Below, one piece after another: positions 31,416-40,197 of a DNA stretch of 64,000 nucleotides. Position 1 is the first letter of the stretch. Each line of letters opens with the position of its first letter. The notes below the pieces were generated by a model, which saw nothing but the letters and a program-made list of their open reading frames with translations, searched no databases and was not told the DNA's origin. Source of the DNA: Nitzschia sp. DOCU1 (taxonomy: Eukaryota > Bacillariophyta > Bacillariophyceae > Bacillariales > Bacillariaceae); NCBI GenBank assembly GCA_951394045.1, contig OX595990.1, forward strand, positions 3,526,549 through 3,590,548, given 5' to 3'. Position numbers and translations under genes: made by a program.

Positions 31416-32089
31416 GGTAGCACACAAGAAGTTCTAACAATGATCGTGTTTATTTTTCCCGCTCATTGGTATTTTGTGACAACACCCTCCCCCTCCTTTA
31501 TCAAACAGCAAAACGTCGAACATAGTATAGTAAATCTGATCATACCCCTCGCCGGGTCTGTGAGTTAATCGCCGGCATTCGAAGAGATGATGAGGGCAGT
31601 CGCGGGTTTTCGCGCCCGGGTCTCGGTTTTGAAACCGAATGTGATCGCAAACTATCCAACATACATACCGGTGGTCCACACCAACATACCCGCTATCTGC
31701 TCGAGTCGTGCCGTATTCAAAGATACGGCCGACAACGACGACGACGACGACGACGACCCCATGGGATGACGATCTCACTCTTCTGGCTAGTCGTGGATGC
31801 TATTAAAGACTGGTAGTGACAAATCCGTCGTTCTTGTGATGGAATGTTCCAAGGCGTCGTTATTGTTCTACCATGACGACGCTTGCTTCTGTTATTTCTC
31901 GGACAGCGCTTCGCAGTCCCCGCAGCCGCTTCGGCCCAGTCTCAGCATTGTGGAAACCTGCCACTTCGTCGTCGACGACGGCACATTATAGTGGACCTGC
32001 CGCGCCTGGAAAGCACACCACTCAAGCCTTTAATAAGATTTCTGATGAACAATCGTTTGCAAGTACAAAACATGCCGTCAATGAATTGG
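30064..32089. repeat. Perfect 2,026-bp tandem duplication, copy B
   Basis: The second unit; the offset between equivalent positions is exactly 2,026. After 32089 the sequence continues into the full TPR gene, so this copy retains the native TPR junction while copy A retains the native Sel1 C-terminus. Confidence 0.95.
31416..31872. promoter_or_regulatory. Bidirectional promoter region, copy B
   Basis: A 457-bp spacer between the chimeric Sel1 gene (minus) and the TPR gene (plus), identical to 29390-29846. It includes a (gac)n run at about 31733-31757. Confidence 0.55.
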
Positions 32090-35000
32090 TCTTGTGTGGA
32101 ATGTTCTTGGGGTCTCTCGTTATAGCGGATGGAGTCAACCAGAGCGACGAGTTGGCGTTGGAACGAGCGGACAAGGATAAGCCCAAGCTTGGAGGACGGG
32201 AGCTCGAGGGAAAGAATTTGGCAGTCATTGGTTTGGAGCACATTGGAAGCATTACGGCTAAAGATTCTGGTGGCTTGGGTAGGGATTTGGTCGGAAACGA
32301 ACCTGATCTTTCGGTCAACTCCGCCTTGAAATCGCCTCGTGATATCGTTAGTCCTAGACTTTGCCCCATGCCTGCGAAATTTCCAAACGAGGGTGAAAAG
32401 CTTTCCTTCATAGGGCAGGACTTCATTCCGACGATTGGTAGAGATGCGGTCGAAAACTTGACGACTTGGGAAGTCCTTCAGCGTTTCACCAAGGAGAAAA
32501 CAACCAATACGTCGTACTGCCAAAAGTTAAAAGAAGAATGCGACATTGAACATGTAATAGGGAAGTCAAACGTCTTTGTCTCGAATTGGCTCGGCTACAC
32601 GTCCTTGGAAGTTGTGGACGCTCTTTGGAATCACTTGAAGGACGAGGCGGATACCACGATTCTTTCGTTTAACGGGCTGGTCACTCCCTTAAAGTCAGCT
32701 ATTCAGGAAATCGGCCGACTCATCATGGTCATGAATCCGTGGAATGACCCCATGATGGCGGCTGCTAAGAATAAGAGAGAAACGGAATTCCCAAACGAGG
32801 GTGTAAAGCTTTCCTGGATTGTGCAAGACTTCATTCCGAACATTTGTGGGGGCAGAGAGAACCTTAAGAACTTGACGACGGAGGAAGTCCTTGAGCGTTT
32901 CACCAAGGGAAAAACCACCAACACTTCGTACTGCCAAAAATTAAAAAACGAAGGAAACACTCAACATGTAGGAAAGCCAAACATCTTTGTCTCGCATTGG
33001 TTTGGCTACAAGTTCTTGGACGTGGTAGATGCTCTATCGACACATTTGAAAGACGAGGCGGATACCGCAATCGTTTGGTGGGATTTGTTTTCAATCAACC
33101 AGCACGTTGAAAACCAATGGACCTTTGAGTGGCTGAGCACTACTTTCAAATCGGCCATCCAAGATATCGGCCGAGTCGTCATGGTGATGAGTCCGTGGAA
33201 TGACCCCATGCCATACAAACGAGCGTGGTGCGTCTTTGAGGCTTACTGTGCGATTTCGGTTGGAGCAAAATTTGAAATCGCCCTGGGAGAAAAACAAGAA
33301 AAGCAGTTCTTGGACGATGTGTCCTCTTTGGGAGTGCAAGAGACTATTCAAAAGATGTTGGTAGAGGTTGGGGCGGAGAAAAGCGCATCTTCCAATACCA
33401 CAGAAAAGGGAACCATATTTGAAGTCATCCAAAGAGATATCGGATTTGAAAAATTGGATGCCATGCTGTTTGAACGGTATCGTTCATGGGTGGCTTCCAT
33501 GGCGATGAAGCTCGCAGACGAACGCAGCAGGACCTACTCCGAGAGCAATGATCTCCCACGGTACATTTACCTCAAAATAGCCGCGGATATTTTGGGGATG
33601 CAAGGAAGATACAACGAGGCTGAACCATTGTACTTGCAGTGTTTGGAAATAAGAAAGCAACGGCTTGGAGAGGAGCATCCTGATACATTGGTGTCAATGG
33701 ATGATTTGGCGAAGGTTTACAGGCTGCAAGGGAAGTACGATAAGGCTGCACGCTTGTATTCAAAGTTTTTGGAAACAAGAAAGCAAAAGGTTGGAGAAGG
33801 TGACCTTCCCACATTGATACCAATGACCGATTTGGCGAAGATTTACACTGCACAAGGGAAGTACGCGGAGGCGGAAGGCTTGATTTCAAAGTGTTTGGAA
33901 ATAAGAAAGCAAAAGCTTGGAGAAGAGCATCCTGATACATTGTTATCGATGAATCATTTGGCGATTGTTTATAGTATGCAAGCGAAGTACAACGAAGCCG
34001 AACGCTTGCATTCGAAGTGTTTGGAAACAAGAATGCGAAAGCTTGGAGAAGATCACCCAGATACATTGGCGTCAATGGATCACTTGGCGAGGGTCTACGT
34101 TTCGCAGGGGAAGTTTGCTGAGGCTGAACCCTTGCGGTTGAAGTGTTTGAAAAGGCGGAAGCAAAATCTTGGAGATCAACTCCCTGGCACATTGCAGTTA
34201 ATGAATCACATGGCGATGGTTTACTATTCGCAAGGGAAGTACGATGAAGCCGAACGCTTGCAATCGAAGTGTGTGGAAACGTTAAAGCAAAAGCTTGGGG
34301 AAGATCATCCTGACACATTGGCTTCAATGAATGATTTGGCGATGGTTTACTTTTCGCAATTGAAGTACGACGAGGCTGAACGTTTGCATTCGACGTGTTT
34401 GGTGACAAGAAAGAAAACGCTTGGAGAAAATCACTTTAGTGTATTGGAGTCGATGAACAATTTGGCGTTGGTTTACTCTTCCAAAGGGAAGTACAAGGAA
34501 GCCGAAAGCTTGCATTCGAAGTGTTTAGAAACCGGCAAGCGAAAGTTTGGAGAAGATCACCCTGGAACATTGGAGGTAATGAATCATTTGGCGATGGTTT
34601 ACACTTCGCAAGGGAAGTACGATGAAGCCGAACGCTTGCAATCGAAGTGTGTGGAAACTTGCAAGCTAAAGCTTGGGGAAGATCATCCTCACACATTGAC
34701 TTCAATGAAAAATTTGGCGACGATTTACACTTCCAAAGGGAAGTACGACGAAGCCGAAAGCTTGCATTCTAAATGTCTGGAAAAGAGCAAGAAAAAGTTT
34801 GGCGAAGATCACCCTGGCACATTGGAGGTAATGAATCATTTGGCGATGGTTTACTCGTCGCAAGGGAAGTACGTTGAAGCCGAACGCTTGCAATCGAAAT
34901 GTTTTGAAACGAGCAAGCGAAAGTTTGGAGAAGATCACCCTGGCACATTGACTTCATTGCATAATTTGGCGACGGTTTACTATTCGCAAGGGAAGTACAA

Positions 35001-36180
35001 TGTGGCTGAACGTTTGCACTCGACGTGTTTGGAAATGAGCAAGCAAAAGTTTGGCGAAGATCACCCTGGCACATTGAATTCAATGAATCATTTGGCGATG
35101 ATCTTCTATTCTCAAGGGAGATATAATGAGGCTGAACGCTTGCATTCGAAGTGTTTGAGAACCGGCAAGCGAAAGTTTGGAGAAGATCACCCTGGCACAT
35201 TGGAGGTAATGAATAATTTGGGGTTGGTTTATGATGCGCAAGGGAGGTACGATGAAGCCGAACACTTGCATTCGAAGTGTTTGGAAACGAACAAGGAAAA
35301 GTTTGGCGAAGATCACTCTCGCGCATTGTCTTCAATGCTTTTATTAGGGACGGTTTACTATTCCCAAGGGAAGTACAATGTGGCTGAACGTTTGCATTCG
35401 AAGTGTTTGGAAATGAGCAAGCAAAAGTTTGGAGAAGATCATCCTGGCACTTTGGCTTCAATGAATCACTTGGGGGTGGTTTTCTCTTCGCAAGGGAAGT
35501 ACGATGAGGCTAAATGTTTGCATTCGAAGTGTTTGGAAACGAATAAGCAAAAGCTAGGCGAGGATCATCCTGATACGTTGACGTCAATGAATAATTTGGC
35601 GAATGTTTACTATTCGCAAGGGAAGTACGATGAGGCCGAACGCTTGCATTTGCAGTGTTTGGAAAAGAGAAAACAAAAGCTTGGAGAGGAGCATCCTGAT
35701 ACCTTAACATCAATGCATGCTTTGGCGCTGGTTTACTATTCGCAAGGGAAGTACGATGATTCTGAACGTTTGCATTCGAAGTGTTTTGAAAGAAGAAAGC
35801 AGAAGCTTGGAAAAGATCACCCTGGCACATTGAAGTCAATGCATGGTTTGGCGCGTGTTTACGGTGCGCAAGGGAAATACGCTAAGGCTGAACCTTTGCT
35901 ATTGAAGTGTTTGGAAACAAGAAAGCAAAAGCTTGGACAGGAGCATCCTGATACCTTGACATCAATGCATGCTTTGGCGCTGGTTTACTATGCGCAAGGG
36001 AAGTACGATAAGGCCGAGCCCTCGCTATTGAAGTGTTTGCAAACAAGAATGCAAAAGCTTGGGGAAGATCATCCGGATACGTTGGAGTCCTTGTATGATT
36101 TGGTGAAGGTTTACGATTTGCAAGGGAAGCACGCCGAGGCTAAACGCTTGTTTCCAAAGGGTTCCAAAACGGCGCCTTGA
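31873..36180 (+). CDS. TIR-like double domain plus 21 kinesin-light-chain TPRs
   Basis: A 1435-residue single-exon protein. Residues 1-30 are Arg/Ser-rich without acids, like a mitochondrial presequence. Two related modules follow. Module 1 (about 168-295) has KFPNEGEKLSFIGQDFIP, NVFVSNWLGYTSLEVVDAL and LIMVMNPWNDP. Module 2 (about 304-490) has EFPNEGVKLSWIVQDFIP, IFVSHWFGYKFLDVVDALS, WWDLFSINQH, VVMVMSPWNDP and RAWCVFEAYCAI. The FVSH/strand/PW/RAWC pattern resembles TIR-like domains that precede TPR arrays in algae and fungi; module 1 lacks WWDLF and the RAWC part, so it is degenerate. From about residue 555 come 21 TPRs of 42 residues (QGKYDEAERLHSKCLE type with KLGEDHPDTL), giving a 126-bp DNA period. 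TPR arrays bind peptides; the layout recalls NLR-like sensors, though no ATPase is seen. Closely matching repeats suggest recent repeat turnover. Confidence 0.88.
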   Translation: MTTLASVISRTALRSPRSRFGPVSALWKPATSSSTTAHYSGPAAPGKHTTQAFNKISDEQSFASTKHAVNELVLCGMFLGSLVIADGVNQSDELALERADKDKPKLGGRELEGKNLAVIGLEHIGSITAKDSGGLGRDLVGNEPDLSVNSALKSPRDIVSPRLCPMPAKFPNEGEKLSFIGQDFIPTIGRDAVENLTTWEVLQRFTKEKTTNTSYCQKLKEECDIEHVIGKSNVFVSNWLGYTSLEVVDALWNHLKDEADTTILSFNGLVTPLKSAIQEIGRLIMVMNPWNDPMMAAAKNKRETEFPNEGVKLSWIVQDFIPNICGGRENLKNLTTEEVLERFTKGKTTNTSYCQKLKNEGNTQHVGKPNIFVSHWFGYKFLDVVDALSTHLKDEADTAIVWWDLFSINQHVENQWTFEWLSTTFKSAIQDIGRVVMVMSPWNDPMPYKRAWCVFEAYCAISVGAKFEIALGEKQEKQFLDDVSSLGVQETIQKMLVEVGAEKSASSNTTEKGTIFEVIQRDIGFEKLDAMLFERYRSWVASMAMKLADERSRTYSESNDLPRYIYLKIAADILGMQGRYNEAEPLYLQCLEIRKQRLGEEHPDTLVSMDDLAKVYRLQGKYDKAARLYSKFLETRKQKVGEGDLPTLIPMTDLAKIYTAQGKYAEAEGLISKCLEIRKQKLGEEHPDTLLSMNHLAIVYSMQAKYNEAERLHSKCLETRMRKLGEDHPDTLASMDHLARVYVSQGKFAEAEPLRLKCLKRRKQNLGDQLPGTLQLMNHMAMVYYSQGKYDEAERLQSKCVETLKQKLGEDHPDTLASMNDLAMVYFSQLKYDEAERLHSTCLVTRKKTLGENHFSVLESMNNLALVYSSKGKYKEAESLHSKCLETGKRKFGEDHPGTLEVMNHLAMVYTSQGKYDEAERLQSKCVETCKLKLGEDHPHTLTSMKNLATIYTSKGKYDEAESLHSKCLEKSKKKFGEDHPGTLEVMNHLAMVYSSQGKYVEAERLQSKCFETSKRKFGEDHPGTLTSLHNLATVYYSQGKYNVAERLHSTCLEMSKQKFGEDHPGTLNSMNHLAMIFYSQGRYNEAERLHSKCLRTGKRKFGEDHPGTLEVMNNLGLVYDAQGRYDEAEHLHSKCLETNKEKFGEDHSRALSSMLLLGTVYYSQGKYNVAERLHSKCLEMSKQKFGEDHPGTLASMNHLGVVFSSQGKYDEAKCLHSKCLETNKQKLGEDHPDTLTSMNNLANVYYSQGKYDEAERLHLQCLEKRKQKLGEEHPDTLTSMHALALVYYSQGKYDDSERLHSKCFERRKQKLGKDHPGTLKSMHGLARVYGAQGKYAKAEPLLLKCLETRKQKLGQEHPDTLTSMHALALVYYAQGKYDKAEPSLLKCLQTRMQKLGEDHPDTLESLYDLVKVYDLQGKHAEAKRLFPKGSKTAP

Positions 36181-36201
36181 TGCTTTCCTTGTAGTTGAGT
36201 T

Positions 36202-36621
36202 TTACAACTGGCTTACCCTCGGTGAGATCAAGTGGCGCTCAAGGCCCAGACATTCTGTAACCGCATCTGCGGCCAACCACTCGATAAGTTCGTTGTGGCC
36301 TGTTCTGTCGTGACCTGCCGCCACTCTGCATAGGCAGACCGCTTGGAAATGCTTTTCGGTGCTGGAACGATAACGCCAAAGCACCAAAGCAAAGCGGTAG
36401 GAATCGCCATTGCATTGCATTGGATGCCTTTTACGAATTTGACATTGAGTGCGATGCCTGACGTCCACAATCATCGTATCCATCCATCCAGCGATGGAGG
36501 TTCGTTCCAACGCCGCCGCAAACTCCTCTCGGCGTTCTGTGGGAGAGCTGAAAGTCTTGACAATAGCTTTCCTTGCCTTGTCAACGAGACAGCCACTGCT
36601 GCATTGTAGAGTGCGGATCAA
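36202..36621 (-). CDS. Hypothetical protein
   Basis: A 139-residue frame from ATG at 36621, 22 bp past the convergent TPR stop. EEFAAALERTSIAGWMDTM, YRFALVLWRYRSSTEKHF and a Cys/His-rich end look moderately ordered, but no family is recognised. Overlapping plus-strand frames are similarly open, which lowers confidence. Confidence 0.35.
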   Translation of the reverse strand: MIRTLQCSSGCLVDKARKAIVKTFSSPTERREEFAAALERTSIAGWMDTMIVDVRHRTQCQIRKRHPMQCNGDSYRFALVLWRYRSSTEKHFQAVCLCRVAAGHDRTGHNELIEWLAADAVTECLGLERHLISPRVSQL

Positions 36622-37272
36622 AGCAAGTAGTACTAGCAGTCATCGTCTTTTCGTTTGTCATCTGCCGATGCCCGCATTCCAAGAAATCGCTTCCGGGGAA
36701 GGCTTTCTGTGGTTACGTTACGTTACGTTACGTGTTCGTTTCCTGCAACAAAGGGGCTACTGTACCATCCAATCAAATCATGCTGGACTAGTAGCAAATT
36801 GCGATTGCCGCATTTCAAAAGAGCGGCATCTTAGGAATGTCCATATCTGTTGCTACTAGTAGTAGCGCTGTTCGAGAGAAGTAATGGCAATAGCAAATAC
36901 CACACTGCCGCCATGGTCATTTATCCAGCAAAAAAAATGACTGCGTGGGAGAAGTAATGTTCGCCATGTCCTATCGATGCACCTTCCGGCTTTTTAAACA
37001 ATGTAATAGTGTCACAGTGGTATCCGCTAACAATTCTATGATTATCTGGCGAATGTCCTCTGAGACATGTTTACATAACAACAAGTTGTGGCCACCATTC
37101 AATGACGACCACATCACTGCTCTACTACCGTAGCATACTTGAAAGATCGTTTCACATTTTTGTGCACCTCTCTCTCCGTTGGATGGTGGTTGCTATACTG
37201 TACTGTTGCATAATAGAATGTGCATTTGGTTTCCTCTTTGTTCGTGAAAGCCACAAGGACAACCACAATAGG

Positions 37273-38760
37273 ATGTCATCATTAGTAGTCGTTTGGTTCG
37301 CCGCGCTCTTGTCCATGCTGGTCGTTCCGACCCGTGCACAACAGTGTTCAAGTGCCAGTGTCATTCAAGCGTGTGCCCTTCGATTCCAGGAATGCATTGT
37401 TGTTGCTGGTAAAGACGTTTGTGGTCCTTGTTTGCCTGGCTTTGTCGAGTTTGCCTCGAGGGGGTGCATGGAAACGACGGAATTGACCTGGCAAGACTTT
37501 GTGCAAGCCTACAAACCACTTTATCGAAAAGAAAGCAACAACGACACTACACAACGTCTTGCCAATCTTTTAGCGTCGGTGGAATTTATCAACGAGCATT
37601 ACTACTTGAACCAAACCAGCAATTACGATTTGGCTCTTTCAGCCTTTTCGGCAGATGGACCGGACGATTATCGACATCGATCGGGATTTCGTTCGTTCGA
37701 TAGTGTCGATTGGGATAATAACAAGGAGAAGAACAACATTTTCTTTGGAATTGTGCAACAAAATCAACAACAACAACAACAACAACAAGTACCAACGTGG
37801 ACGCCCAATGAGTATTTATTAGATGCTAGTCCGATGGCGCTGCAATTGTTGCCCACTATAGATTGGAGAGAACGGGGAGCAGTCACGTCGGTCAAACATC
37901 AAGGACGATGTGGATGCAGTTGGGCCATGAGTCTCGTGGGTGCGATCGAAGGTGCGGCGGCTGCGAATCCCGATAACCAGGGTTATTTACAAAGCTTGTC
38001 ATGGCAACAATTGATTAGTTGCAACCATTTAAATCATGGATGTGATGGTGGATCTTTAGTGGTGGCCTTGGCATATTCTTGGCTAGATACCTCCGGCGGT
38101 TTGACGCGAAACATGGATTATCCTTTTCAAGATTTTGAGGGGACAACTACAATGACTTGTACATTGGACAACAAGCCATTGGCCGTGGTAGTCAAGGAAC
38201 CCATTATCATTTTGGAGTTTGAATCGCCATTGGATTTCGATCTTCGAGTCCGACTCTTGAAACAAGCCTTGCAAGTTGCACCCGTCAGCATGACTATTAG
38301 TACTGCCTGCAAGACCTTGTCGAATTATCGCAAAGGCATTTTGACAGACGATGGAGATTGTTCGTGTTCATCCTCCAATTGCATTGATCATGCCGTCGTA
38401 ATGGTAGGGTATGACGATACATCCAGTCCTCCGTGCTGGATTTTGAAAAATTCGTGGGGTACTGCATGGGGCGAACAAGGTTATGTTCGCATTTCGCAAC
38501 AAGTCAAGGGCGCGTATGGATTGTTTGGCGTAGTCAGTCATGCCGTCCAAGCTCGATGGGTGCAAAATGTCACGGCACAAGTTCCCGAAGACAATGACGA
38601 CAACAACAATGACAAATTAGGAGTAGCGACGCAGGAACCACTCGATGAGTGGATGATTGTCTTGATCCTTTTTGCAGGAATTGCATTCTGTCTTTGTCTG
38701 GGTGGAATCTTGAGAAAGTTGCTGCATGGACGCGACGACAAACTCACGAGTGAACTATAA
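37273..38760 (+). CDS. Papain-family (C1A) protein with Cys-to-Ser active site, membrane-anchored
   Basis: A 495-residue protein from ATG at 37273, whose first residues (MSSLVVVWFAALLSMLVV) form a signal peptide; an upstream in-frame ATG at 37102 would bury it. A Cys-rich N-terminal module (CGPCLPGFVEFASRGC) is shared with the paralogs. A propeptide-like region contains FSADGPDDYRHRSGF, followed by a poly-Gln run. The C1A domain runs from about residue 195: HQGRCGCSWAMS, CIDHAVVMVGYDD and WILKNSWGTAWGEQGYVRIS. The oxyanion Gln, catalytic His and Asn are kept, but the residue before W, the nucleophile, is Ser (AGT at 37918-37920) where both paralogs have Cys. A C-terminal membrane helix (VLILFAGIAFCLCLGGIL) makes it a type I surface or vacuolar protein. 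It is probably an inactive pseudoprotease, or a serine variant as in Plasmodium SERA5. Confidence 0.88.
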   Translation: MSSLVVVWFAALLSMLVVPTRAQQCSSASVIQACALRFQECIVVAGKDVCGPCLPGFVEFASRGCMETTELTWQDFVQAYKPLYRKESNNDTTQRLANLLASVEFINEHYYLNQTSNYDLALSAFSADGPDDYRHRSGFRSFDSVDWDNNKEKNNIFFGIVQQNQQQQQQQQVPTWTPNEYLLDASPMALQLLPTIDWRERGAVTSVKHQGRCGCSWAMSLVGAIEGAAAANPDNQGYLQSLSWQQLISCNHLNHGCDGGSLVVALAYSWLDTSGGLTRNMDYPFQDFEGTTTMTCTLDNKPLAVVVKEPIIILEFESPLDFDLRVRLLKQALQVAPVSMTISTACKTLSNYRKGILTDDGDCSCSSSNCIDHAVVMVGYDDTSSPPCWILKNSWGTAWGEQGYVRISQQVKGAYGLFGVVSHAVQARWVQNVTAQVPEDNDDNNNDKLGVATQEPLDEWMIVLILFAGIAFCLCLGGILRKLLHGRDDKLTSEL

Positions 38761-39494
38761 CTAGTGCCGTGCTCGCTGCCCAACAAGGCCAGAACCAATA
38801 TTGTCGCAACAGGAATACCCCAGCGTAACACGTTCTATGACTCCGAACGAGTACCACGACGACACAAAGTCTGCTATTGATACCTTATTGCGGTGGCTAT
38901 ACTAGCTACTCGTAGCATCTGCCAGCAAGAAGCCCAAAGGCAAACCGACGCCAGGACATTATACAAACGAGGAAGCAACAACTCGAAGCTACCTTTTCGT
39001 AGTAGTAGAGAAGTTTGTTCAGCTATAAAAGACTGATATCGGAACCTCTGCCCACTTTACCCGTTACTACCGTAGCTAACTTCTAGTAGTTAATACCTAC
39101 TTTCCAAAGTGTTGATGCCGTTTTGGGGGCCCCTTCCCCAAAACCGATGCCTACGACGCCCACCTTCGGGGGACCAAGTATGCCGACACCGTATTGTGAT
39201 TGGTGGAAACAGTCAGTATTCGATTGTGATTGGTGAAAAGAATTTAGCGGCGCACCATCGGTCTCCGCGCGGGGCGGCAATCAACGCATTGGGGTTTGAT
39301 GGGCTTCGCCCCGCTTTTCATCGATCGGTGAGTGCCTATGATATGGTTAGATGTCACGGAAAAGTCATTCATTTCACTGCTGAATCGTCGCGACGATCCC
39401 TCATCCTTTTTTGGCGTATTCGAACAAACGATACACAAAAGACAAATCAAATAGCTATCAAGAATACGGGAACAAAGAATAAGCAAGTCTCATC
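38761..39494. other. Intergenic region
   Basis: No gene seen. A short imperfect direct repeat with attgtgattggtg (inverted CCAAT-like) occurs at about 39193-39237. This could be part of the promoter of the small gene at 39495. Confidence 0.4.
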
Positions 39495-39761
39495 ATGTCA
39501 GCCGAAGATGAACAACCGAAAAAGGCCGCCCAGACGCACAGCCCCGTCGAGGCCTACGTCGTCATGGCCCTTGCCGTTGTATTCATGACCGGCCTGGTAG
39601 TCTACTGGTTTAGTGCCTCGCAAGTTGCGGGGACTGCTGTGATGGTGGTGGCGTCGTGTTTGGTTGTATTTTATGCCCTGTACCGTGGCATGAAAGGAAA
39701 TAGCGAGTCAGGCGACGGAAGTCCACCAGAACAGGTCTTTTCCCAGGAAGAAGAGGCTTGA
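39495..39761 (+). CDS. Small membrane protein, two transmembrane helices
   Basis: An 88-residue protein. A polar N-terminus (MSAEDEQPKKAAQTHSP) is followed by helix 1 (VVMALAVVFMTGLVVYWF), a short loop, helix 2 (AGTAVMVVASCLVVFYALY), and a polar acidic tail. No named family. The clean two-helix hairpin and the ATG after an A-rich leader support a real gene. Confidence 0.6.
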   Translation: MSAEDEQPKKAAQTHSPVEAYVVMALAVVFMTGLVVYWFSASQVAGTAVMVVASCLVVFYALYRGMKGNSESGDGSPPEQVFSQEEEA

Positions 39762-40197
39762 ATCAATCAAGCAAAAGAAGAAGTGGGTTAAGCCTGACAA
39801 GAATGTTTCTGTTGTGGTCAGTGGCGGTAAGGTAGTCTACCGCGATGAGGCAAAGTCTACCGCGATTCTTAGGCAAAGGCCGACGTGAATTTTTGTTCCA
39901 GAACGTTCGGAAGACGTCCTAGAATGTTCTAAATGGTGAAGCAAGAATGTGTGTATAGTTCTAGTGTTATGAGCCGTATCTCCATTGATCCTATTGCATG
40001 GGGTGACTTCCAAGAGTATAGGCACGCCAATCATCCAGCGCACAATATCGCCTTCTGTTTGCACGAAGATAGGAGTCAAGTACGACGGCGACTCTAGAGG
40101 CATATGAATCGACTGGGTTTCCCCGACAAGCCATGCGTACTTCTTGACCCGAATGGTGGGCTACCATAGCTCGTGTCTCGTACTTTTTTTGCCATTC
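39762..40197. other. Intergenic region
   Basis: Convergent 3' flanks; no supported gene. Confidence 0.4.

Noticed and set aside
33091..35839. Several long minus-strand frames with a repeating pattern
   Set aside because: They are antisense reflections of the 126-bp TPR period, not independent genes.
33540..36180. Regular repeats suggestive of a CRISPR or satellite array
   Set aside because: The period is in-frame coding for 42-residue TPRs and there are no unique spacers.
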